A model generated the notes under the pieces. That model was not told the DNA's origin. It did not search any database and saw only the letters and a program-made list of their open reading frames with translations. Position numbers and translations under genes: made by a program. Below, piece after piece: positions 5,679 to 10,997 of a stretch of 10,997 bases of DNA; the first letter of the stretch is position 1; each line of letters opens with the position of its first letter. Location: contig QBUN01000360.1 of the NCBI GenBank assembly GCA_013180565.1, forward strand, positions 1 through 10,997. The letters are read 5' to 3'. The stretch comes from Candidatus Methanophaga sp. GoMg3.2 (lineage in GTDB: Archaea; Halobacteriota; Syntropharchaeia; Alkanophagales; Methanospirareceae).

Positions 5679-6494
5679 ATGAACAGATATGTTCCTTTTA
5701 TAACGCTGTCAGAGCTAAAACCGCGTGTTTGGATTACTCTTTCGGGCTGCAACTTCAAATGTAAAGGATGCTTTAGCCTAGCTCGTAATCCAATAGGCGA
5801 GCAGATGACAGTTGAACTGTTAATAAGCCTGGTGAAGGATTCAGCAAGCGAATGTTATAGCGCACTGGAAGAAGCGGTGATAACGGGTGGCGAACCTACG
5901 CTAAACCGGCATTACCTCGTAGATTTGGTATCGCAGTTAAAGGAATTTGTTGGATGGATTGTGCTTGACACGAATGGGTTTCTTTTGGACGATGCGTACT
6001 TAGAAGAGCTAATAGCGGCGGGTTTAACTGAGGTTACTTTTGATTTGAAGGCATGGAGTGAAAAACTGCATGAATGGTACACGGGATATTCAAATAAGAG
6101 TGTATTGGAGAACATAAGGAATGCGTATGGTAAGGTAAAGCTCGTAGTGAATACCGTGTACATACCAGGAATTGTGGATGACCGCGAAATAGAGCATATA
6201 GCGCAGTTTTTAGCGGAAATAGACACAAATGATGAGATAGATTACCGAATAAATAGATTCAGAGCGGAATTGAGTTACGAGAATATATCAAGGAATCCAT
6301 ATCCGGAGGAGATAGAGCGTGCATATTCGATTGTTGCTAAATATATGAAAAATTCGGTGATAGGTAAGAGCTGTGTGCGAGAACGGAAGATAGAGGTAAA
6401 ACGGAGCTGGATAACGGTATTCCCTGATGGTACGTTAAAAAGACGGACTTTAGATGATTATCGGGAAGAGAATAAAAGGATGGCTTTTGTTTAG
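5679..6494 (+). CDS. Radical SAM protein, PFL-activating-enzyme-like
   Basis: The 271-residue protein has the radical SAM cluster motif CNFKCKGC (C24, C28, C31) and the SAM-binding GGEPT (70-74, in VITGGEPTLN). LDTNGFLLD and VTFDLKAWSE follow at the usual spacing for the half-barrel of the PflA/NrdG-like branch. These enzymes use a [4Fe-4S] cluster and S-adenosylmethionine to make a 5'-deoxyadenosyl radical. No glycyl-radical enzyme is next to it, so the substrate is unknown. The N-terminus is short (23 residues before the first Cys), and no extra cysteine clusters follow; C59 and the Cys of GKSCVRER are isolated. A GAGGGGATGTGA ribosome site precedes the ATG. The gene ends in tandem TAG TAG and converges on nnr. 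NrdG is an alternative, but no ribonucleotide reductase is present. Confidence 0.85.
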   Translation: MNRYVPFITLSELKPRVWITLSGCNFKCKGCFSLARNPIGEQMTVELLISLVKDSASECYSALEEAVITGGEPTLNRHYLVDLVSQLKEFVGWIVLDTNGFLLDDAYLEELIAAGLTEVTFDLKAWSEKLHEWYTGYSNKSVLENIRNAYGKVKLVVNTVYIPGIVDDREIEHIAQFLAEIDTNDEIDYRINRFRAELSYENISRNPYPEEIERAYSIVAKYMKNSVIGKSCVRERKIEVKRSWITVFPDGTLKRRTLDDYREENKRMAFV

Positions 6495-6497
6495 TAG

Positions 6498-6522
6498 ACC
6501 ACGAGATTACACAGATTTTCAC
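6498..6522. repeat. Dispersed ACACAGATTA-type element, copy 2 (short)
   Basis: ACCACGAGATTACACAGATTTTCAC fills the 24-base gap between the convergent radical SAM and nnr genes. It runs into the nnr stop codon, so the last codons of nnr may derive from the element. It matches the units at 3069-3132 and 10952-10997. Confidence 0.6.
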
Positions 6523-7997
6523 TTGAAATTTTTCATTACTCGCGGGATATTTTCCACTACGTCCGTAGCAAGCAACCCATACCCTTTATCTGCAAATGCT
6601 AGGTCGCCCGCAGTGCCATTAACAAATGCGGCAGCAGTTGCTGCTTTGAACGGGTCAGACGCGATAGCAAAGAAAGCGCCTGTTATGCCCGCCAGCACAT
6701 CGCCTGTACCGCCAACGGTCATCCCCGCATTTCCTTTTCGGGTTAGCTTTACCCTAACACCGTCCGATACAATGTCCGTAGGACCCTTCATCAAAGTGAC
6801 AACCTTATTTAGCTTTGAAAACTCTTTCACGAACTCTATCCTTTCTTCCGTATTGGCCTCAGGAGGCACTTCTATGCGCCCGACCATACCACCAATCTTC
6901 GATAATTCGCCTGCATGTGGTGTTACGATAACGTGCTTATCCTCCAGCGGCAACTGCAACCCGTAAAAGCCATCTGCATCCACAACCACGTTCTTTGCAG
7001 CTGCGATTAGCATTCCTACCGCCTTTTTTGTCGCTTCTTCTGCGCCCAAGCCCATGCCTATCACCACCACATCATGCCGCTTTATCAAGTTTGAGACCAC
7101 TGGCACGTCCTTTTCTACCAATATCTCAGAAGAAAGCGGTTGGACAATTAAATTAGGCGATATGGAAGCGATAATGGGAGATACGCTTTTAGGTGCTGCT
7201 ATTGTCACCCAATCGGCACCTGCATGCAGTGCAGCAAGAGCTGCCAAGGTGGGTGCACCAAAAAAAGGGCCGCCGCCTACTATCAACACCCTACCGTTAT
7301 CTCCTTTATGGCTGCTTGCTTTTCTCTTCGCTACTATCCGCACATCACCAGGACCTGTTAATCGGTCCATCCCATCAGGAATGCCTATATCTGCAACCAC
7401 CAATTCACCAACGTATTCCTTAGCCTTTAGCAAACCCCTTTTCGCACTGTGGAACGTGACAGTGAGATCAGCTCGGACAGCCTTTTCCGCGTCGCCTGTA
7501 TCGGGATCTAACCCCGAGGGTACGTCCACTGCAACAACAAATGCGTTAGCATCATTTATCAAATTAATAGCAGTTGCTTCCGGCTCTCGTATTTTACCGC
7601 GTATTCCTGTACCGAAGATCGCATCTATTATCACTTCTGACCCGTATAGCGTTTTGAGTTCTGAAGAGTCCGTTATCTCTGCAATGTCAAAACTGTTTTC
7701 TTTTAATATTCGCATGTTTCCACTCGTCTCTTCTGTTCTCAGATCTTTTGAACTGCCAAGCAATACGATTTTTACGTCAAAGCCGTGCAAATGCCGTGCT
7801 GCCGCAAAGGCATCGCCGCCGTTATTGCCCTTACCTGCCACTATCGTTACGCTCGTTCCTTTGCCTGTAAACCGCTTCTTTATCTCGTTTGCAACGTTAG
7901 CACCTGCGTTTTCCATTAGCTGTATCGGTATCAGCCCATAGAATTTGCAGTTCTCATCTAAAGCGGCCATCTCCTCTGATGTGATGTGTCCTATCAT
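6519..7997 (-). CDS. nnr: Bifunctional NAD(P)H-hydrate epimerase / ADP-dependent NAD(P)H-hydrate dehydratase
   Basis: The 492-residue protein is a fusion of the two NAD(P)HX repair domains. The N-terminal YjeF-type epimerase covers about 1-220, with SEEMAALDENC at the start, MENAG (28-32), GKGNNGGDAF (55-64), FGTGIRG and DVPSGLDPDTG (158-168). The C-terminal ribokinase-like dehydratase covers about 225-492, with GRVLIVGGGPFFGAP, VTPHAGE (358-364), KGPTD (404-408) and the catalytic-site NAGMTVGGTGDVLAG (423-437). It converts damaged, hydrated NADH/NADPH back to usable cofactor using ADP in archaea, in the cytoplasm. Length and domain order are standard. A GAGG-like site (around 8009-8012) precedes the ATG. 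The gene follows tRNA-Thr on the same strand with no visible terminator or clear TATA box between them, so they could be co-transcribed. Confidence 0.95.
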   Translation of the reverse strand: MIGHITSEEMAALDENCKFYGLIPIQLMENAGANVANEIKKRFTGKGTSVTIVAGKGNNGGDAFAAARHLHGFDVKIVLLGSSKDLRTEETSGNMRILKENSFDIAEITDSSELKTLYGSEVIIDAIFGTGIRGKIREPEATAINLINDANAFVVAVDVPSGLDPDTGDAEKAVRADLTVTFHSAKRGLLKAKEYVGELVVADIGIPDGMDRLTGPGDVRIVAKRKASSHKGDNGRVLIVGGGPFFGAPTLAALAALHAGADWVTIAAPKSVSPIIASISPNLIVQPLSSEILVEKDVPVVSNLIKRHDVVVIGMGLGAEEATKKAVGMLIAAAKNVVVDADGFYGLQLPLEDKHVIVTPHAGELSKIGGMVGRIEVPPEANTEERIEFVKEFSKLNKVVTLMKGPTDIVSDGVRVKLTRKGNAGMTVGGTGDVLAGITGAFFAIASDPFKAATAAAFVNGTAGDLAFADKGYGLLATDVVENIPRVMKNFK

Positions 7998-8066
7998 TAT
8001 TATTCTCGCCTCTGTATCTTCTTAGCGGGTGTGATCATTAAAGAGCATTTTTGCATTTGACAGACA

Positions 8067-8139
8067 AGCCCTGGGCGGGATTCGGACCCGCGGTCTCCAC
8101 CTTACCAAGGTGGCGCATTAGCCCCTATGCTACCAAGGC
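8067..8139 (-). tRNA. tRNA-Thr (anticodon GGU)
   Basis: The minus strand folds into a complete cloverleaf. The acceptor GCCTTGG pairs with CCAGGGC (one G-U). The D-stem is GCAT/ATGC with loop AGGGGCTA. The anticodon stem CCACC/GGTGG encloses TTGGTAA, giving anticodon GGT, and the T-stem GCGGG/CCCGC encloses TCCGAAT. Position 73 is U, as is common for archaeal tRNA-Thr. CCA is not encoded and no intron is present. It lies about 70 bases upstream of nnr on the same strand and diverges from pheA. Confidence 0.95.
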
Positions 8140-8166
8140 GTAATATAATTAACATAATAACTAAAG

Positions 8167-8177
8167 CTTATATAAAA
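8167..8177. promoter_or_regulatory. Near-palindromic TATA box apparently shared by tRNA-Thr (-) and pheA (+)
   Basis: CTTATATAAAA reads as a good archaeal TATA box in both directions (TTTTATATAAG on the minus strand). Its centre is about 27 bases from the pheA ATG, implying a leaderless pheA transcript, and about 32 bases from the tRNA 5' end, implying a leader of a few bases. The plus side has a purine-rich TAAAG upstream, suiting a BRE better than the minus side. No other strong box is seen in 8140-8198. Confidence 0.55.
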
Positions 8178-8198
8178 TGAAGAGGATGTAAAGAGTAA

Positions 8199-9038
8199 AT
8201 GGAGATAGGCATATTAGGACCAGAAGGGACGTTTTCTGAAACCGCCGCAATGCTATGGTTAAAAGAGGGCGGTAGAATTGATAACTTTGCGATAAAATAT
8301 TATGAGACAATATTTGACGTTTCCGAGACAGTATTAAAAAAAGAAGTGAATTATGGGATTGTACCAATAGAGAATTCCTTAGAGGGTTCAGTAGGCGATA
8401 CGTTAGATGTGCTTTCGAGCGAGAATGCAGATGAGATGCAAATAGTAGGTGAAGTTTTAGTGCCAATAAGGATTTGCTTACTCTTCAATGGCTCTTTCCC
8501 AGAAATAAAAAAGATAGCTTCACATCATCATGCATTAGCGCAATGTAAGCAATTTATACGGGAACGATTGAAGGGTGTTGCACTGAAATACGTGGACAGC
8601 ACGGCAAGTGCCGCGAAGCTGGCCGCGCAATCAGAACAAATAGCGGCATTGGCTTCCGCAGAAGCAGCGAAGATGTACGGGGTTAATATATTAGCGGAAG
8701 CCGTGCAGGACAAGGATAGCGTTACGAGATTTGTCGTGCTTTCTTCGTCCGGTATGAAAGCCGCACCTACTGGCAAGGACAAGACCTCGATACTGTTATA
8801 TGTAAAAGAGCGGCCAGGAGCTTTATACGCGGTATTAGGCGAATTCGCTCTGCGTGGACTAAACCTTACGAAGATCGAGTCGCGACCTTCCAAGCGCGCA
8901 TTGGGCGATTACATGTTCTATATCGATTGCGAAGGGCACTTAGAAGAAGCAGAGATAAAAGAAGCGTTAAAAGGCGTTGAAAAGAAAGCGACAATGTTGA
9001 AAATTCTCGGGACTTATCCTATAGCCAGGAGAAAATGA
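8199..9038 (+). CDS. pheA: Prephenate dehydratase with ACT regulatory domain
   Basis: The 279-residue protein is a monofunctional prephenate dehydratase, which converts prephenate to phenylpyruvate in phenylalanine synthesis. The catalytic domain (about 1-185) shows GPEGTFSE (7-14), VPIENSLEGSVGDTLD (55-70), HALAQC (111-116), DSTASAA (133-139) and the catalytic TRF motif (176-178, DSVTRFVVL). The ACT domain (about 195-275) has GALY (207-210) and ESRP (227-230), the usual phenylalanine-binding positions, so feedback inhibition by phenylalanine is expected. No chorismate mutase domain is fused. The ATG at 8199 lies one promoter length from the TATA box. The stop overlaps the start of the epimerase gene by 4 bases (ATGA), so the two are co-translated. 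Confidence 0.95.
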   Translation: MEIGILGPEGTFSETAAMLWLKEGGRIDNFAIKYYETIFDVSETVLKKEVNYGIVPIENSLEGSVGDTLDVLSSENADEMQIVGEVLVPIRICLLFNGSFPEIKKIASHHHALAQCKQFIRERLKGVALKYVDSTASAAKLAAQSEQIAALASAEAAKMYGVNILAEAVQDKDSVTRFVVLSSSGMKAAPTGKDKTSILLYVKERPGALYAVLGEFALRGLNLTKIESRPSKRALGDYMFYIDCEGHLEEAEIKEALKGVEKKATMLKILGTYPIARRK

Positions 9039-9994
9039 AAATAATTGTTACCGGTGGAGCGGGATTCATAGGTTCGCATCTGGTTGATAGGTTACTAGAT
9101 GCGGGACATGTGGTTTTAGTCCTGGACAACTTAAGCTCCGGGAACGAGGAATTCATAAACCCGCATATAGGCAAAGAAAATTTCCGGTTTCATAAGCTAG
9201 ACCTCTTACATAGCGATATAACAGCCTTTTTTGACGCTGTTGATGCGGTTTGGCACCTTGCTGCGAATCCCGAGGTGCGGCTAGGTGCAGAAGATACAAG
9301 AGTTCATTTAGAGCAAAATGTAATCGCAACCTATAACGTGCTGGAAGCAATGCGGCGAAAAGAAGTGCCGAGGATTATCTTCACTTCCACTTCCACCGTT
9401 TACGGCGAGGCGCATATACTGCCCACCCCGGAAGAATATCCAACTATTCCCATCTCGTTGTATGGCGCCTCAAAACTTGCCGGCGAAGCTTTTATCGCTT
9501 CTTACTGCCATACCTTTAAGATGCAAGCCTGGCTATATCGGTTTGCGAATGTCATAGGCAGACGGTCCTCGCACGGTGTAATTTACGATTTCATCAATAA
9601 GATTCGATCCAATCCGAACGAGTTGGAAATCTTAGGTGACGGTAAACAAACGAAATCATATATCTACGTGGATGATTGCATAGACGCCATGCTTGCGGGC
9701 ATAAGTTCAAAACCGGAAGCTAATGAAAAGGTGAATATCTTCAATATCGGATCGGATGACATGATAAGCGTGACGCGAATTGCAGAGATTGTGTGTGAAG
9801 AGATGCACACCACGCCCAATTTCAAATTCACCGGCGGTAAAAGGGGCTGGAAAGGTGATGTGCCCGTTATGTCGCTTGATGCGTCAAAACTAAATAAATT
9901 GGGCTGGAAGCAGAGGTATAACTCGGAAGGTGCCGTGAGAAAGGCAACTAAGGATTTATTGGCGGTTCAGGGGACAATCACGAAGAGTAAATAA
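9035..9994 (+). CDS. NAD-dependent sugar epimerase/dehydratase, UDP-glucose 4-epimerase-like
   Basis: The 319-residue extended short-chain dehydrogenase has the Rossmann motif GGAGFIG (7-13) and D31 after the second strand for NAD binding. It also has HLAANPEV (74-81), the catalytic Thr119 in TSTSTVYGE and the YGASK pair Tyr143/Lys147. LYRFANVIGRR and the C-terminal DGKQTKSYIYVDDC segment are typical of archaeal GalE-type epimerases acting on nucleotide sugars for glycan synthesis. Sub-specificity (UDP-Glc, UDP-GlcNAc or a 4,6-dehydratase) cannot be set from sequence alone, so no symbol is given. The ATG overlaps the pheA stop by 4 bases. The pflX-like gene follows after 8 bases, making a probable three-gene transcript. 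Confidence 0.9.
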   Translation: MKIIVTGGAGFIGSHLVDRLLDAGHVVLVLDNLSSGNEEFINPHIGKENFRFHKLDLLHSDITAFFDAVDAVWHLAANPEVRLGAEDTRVHLEQNVIATYNVLEAMRRKEVPRIIFTSTSTVYGEAHILPTPEEYPTIPISLYGASKLAGEAFIASYCHTFKMQAWLYRFANVIGRRSSHGVIYDFINKIRSNPNELEILGDGKQTKSYIYVDDCIDAMLAGISSKPEANEKVNIFNIGSDDMISVTRIAEIVCEEMHTTPNFKFTGGKRGWKGDVPVMSLDASKLNKLGWKQRYNSEGAVRKATKDLLAVQGTITKSK

Positions 9995-10002
9995 TATCCA
10001 TT

Positions 10003-10935
10003 ATGTTTAGTTTAGTAAACATGCCAGCATATATTGCGACATACGAAAGAGGCGAGCTTGAAGAACGGATAGAGACGCTTGAGGATATGCTAAACGAGTG
10101 TAAACTATGTCCAAGGGAATGTGGCGTTAATCGAAACAGGGGCGAGAAGGGATATTGCAACGCGGATAAAAATTTGGTGGTATCCGGCGTGCAGCCACAT
10201 TTTGGAGAAGAGGATGTGTTAGTTGGAACTTATGGCTCGGGCACGATATTCTTTACTAACTGTAACCTTGGCTGCGTTTACTGCCAAAACTATGACATAA
10301 GCCACTTAGGATATGGACAGAGGATGACGGAGGAAGAACTTGCGATTCACATGCTCAATCTGCAAAATAGCAGTTGTCATAACATAAATTTCGTTACTCC
10401 TACGCATTACACGCCGCAGATCGTGAAAGCGCTGAGACTAGCAATACAAAAGGGGCTTCAGATCCCTATCGTTTACAATTGTGGCGGATACGAGGCAAAA
10501 AGCACCATTGAGTTGCTAGATGGTATCGTCGATATATACATGCCAGACATAAAGTATGGCAATGTGGAAAGTGGCGAGAGATACTCCAATGCACCCGATT
10601 ATTTCACGGTCTGTAAAGAAGCGGTAAAGGAGATGCACCGCCAGGTAGGCGATTTAAAAGTGGATGGAGTGGCATGGCAAGGGTTACTGATACGGCATTT
10701 AGTGCTTCCAAACGGGTTAGCAGGCTCCGCAGAGGTTCTTAAGTTTATTGCTACTGAAATATCAACGGAATCATATGTAAACATAATGTTGCAATATAGG
10801 CCTACGTATAAAGCGTACGAGTATAAGGAACTGAACAGAGGTATAAATATGAGTGAATACCGGGATGTAATAGAGATTGCAACTGAATTAGGCTTGCACA
10901 GAGGGTTTGATAAAATGAGAAAGCATAATATCTAA
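10003..10935 (+). CDS. Radical SAM protein of the PflX family (COG1313-like)
   Basis: The 310-residue protein has two cysteine groups. The N-terminal CKLCPRECGVNRNRGEKGYC carries C33, C36, C40 and C52. The radical SAM motif CNLGCVYC follows (C87, C91, C94) with QNYDIS after it. This arrangement, with VTPTHYTPQIVKALR, YNCGGYE and DIYMPDIKYG, marks the family usually annotated as 'putative pyruvate formate-lyase activating enzyme', whose true substrate is unknown. Met1 (10003) has no ribosome site. Met7 at 10021 (MPAYIATYERGELEERIE) matches where relatives begin and may be the real start. It follows the epimerase by 8 bases and probably shares its transcript. After its stop come an AT-rich stretch and an ACACAGATTA element. 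Confidence 0.9.
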   Translation: MFSLVNMPAYIATYERGELEERIETLEDMLNECKLCPRECGVNRNRGEKGYCNADKNLVVSGVQPHFGEEDVLVGTYGSGTIFFTNCNLGCVYCQNYDISHLGYGQRMTEEELAIHMLNLQNSSCHNINFVTPTHYTPQIVKALRLAIQKGLQIPIVYNCGGYEAKSTIELLDGIVDIYMPDIKYGNVESGERYSNAPDYFTVCKEAVKEMHRQVGDLKVDGVAWQGLLIRHLVLPNGLAGSAEVLKFIATEISTESYVNIMLQYRPTYKAYEYKELNRGINMSEYRDVIEIATELGLHRGFDKMRKHNI

Positions 10936-10951
10936 CTAAAATTAATTATTG

Positions 10952-10997
10952 ACACAGATTAACGCAGATTAACGCAGAAGAAATTAAATCCGTGTAA
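10952..10997. repeat. Dispersed ACACAGATTA-type element, copy 3 (runs to window edge)
   Basis: ACACAGATTA, ACGCAGATTA and ACGCAGAAG precede the inverted piece TTAAATCCGTGT. The two ends can pair imperfectly (CACAGATTAA with TTAAATCCGTG). It follows the PflX-like gene and resembles 3069-3132 in both unit sequence and inverted layout. Confidence 0.75.

Noticed and set aside
6492..6818. Complete reassignment of TAG to a sense codon in this genome
   Set aside because: Reading through at 6492 would add about 108 codons antisense to nnr, so TAG must normally terminate here.
6454..6966. Plus-strand frame overlapping the end of the radical SAM gene and the antisense of nnr
   Set aside because: Low-complexity Ala/Ser/Pro composition typical of reverse-strand reading; no start signal.
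7054..7941. Long open frame on the plus strand opposite nnr (295 codons)
   Set aside because: The translation is Ser/Pro/Thr-rich with no family features. The minus-strand frame is a complete nnr with all motifs, so this is a coding shadow.
8040..8066. Terminator after tRNA-Thr
   Set aside because: There is no T-run or stable hairpin on the minus strand; CAAAAATGC-like pieces are too short to call.

Overview
The window looks archaeal. Genes are preceded by TATA-type boxes (often so close that transcripts would be nearly leaderless) and by GGTGA/GAGG-type ribosome sites. The tRNA-Thr has no encoded CCA and carries U at the discriminator position. The gene content also fits: an XPD/Rad3-like Fe-S helicase, a fused NAD(P)HX repair enzyme, a monofunctional prephenate dehydratase, an FrhB-like ferredoxin domain and two radical SAM proteins. 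An anaerobic euryarchaeal lineage related to methanogens or ANME is plausible, but no taxon can be fixed from the sequence alone.

Bases 1-2811 are a worn accessory region. The 3' end of an IS1182-like insertion sequence (transposase C-terminus 3-212, probable right terminal repeat ending at 323) cuts off an FrhB-like ferredoxin gene on the minus strand (281-577). Upstream of that gene lies a MNT-HEPN toxin-antitoxin-like pair (582-1305), then a Wzx-type polysaccharide flippase (1360-2787). The flippase frame is intact from end to end but is interrupted by three in-frame TAG codons and no other stop. The MNT-HEPN pair is flanked by an exact 18-bp direct repeat that spans the flippase stop and the ferredoxin start. 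This suggests the cassette was inserted between two formerly adjacent polysaccharide-cluster genes.

Bases 2812-3269 hold no gene but are rich in structure: two degenerate 7-bp arrays in opposite orientation (2903-2958 and 2988-3050), a 10-bp-type ACACAGATTA element (3069-3132), and a promoter region with two similar TATA blocks.

From 3270 to the end the region is compact housekeeping sequence. It holds an unrecognised small acidic protein (3270-3623, +) converging on the XPD-like helicase (3637-5553, -). A divergent promoter region separates the helicase from a radical SAM protein (5679-6494, +), which converges on Nnr (6519-7997, -). Next are tRNA-Thr(GGU) (8067-8139, -) and, from what appears to be a shared TATA box, the plus-strand run pheA (8199) - GalE-like epimerase (9035, 4-nt overlap) - PflX-like radical SAM protein (10003). 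Further copies of the ACACAGATTA element lie at 6498-6522 and at the right edge, 10952-10997.

The strongest leads are the amber-only interrupted flippase, the repeat-flanked MNT-HEPN cassette with its leftover ghost start codon, and the inverted heptamer arrays. I found no CRISPR array and no clearly new defence system.
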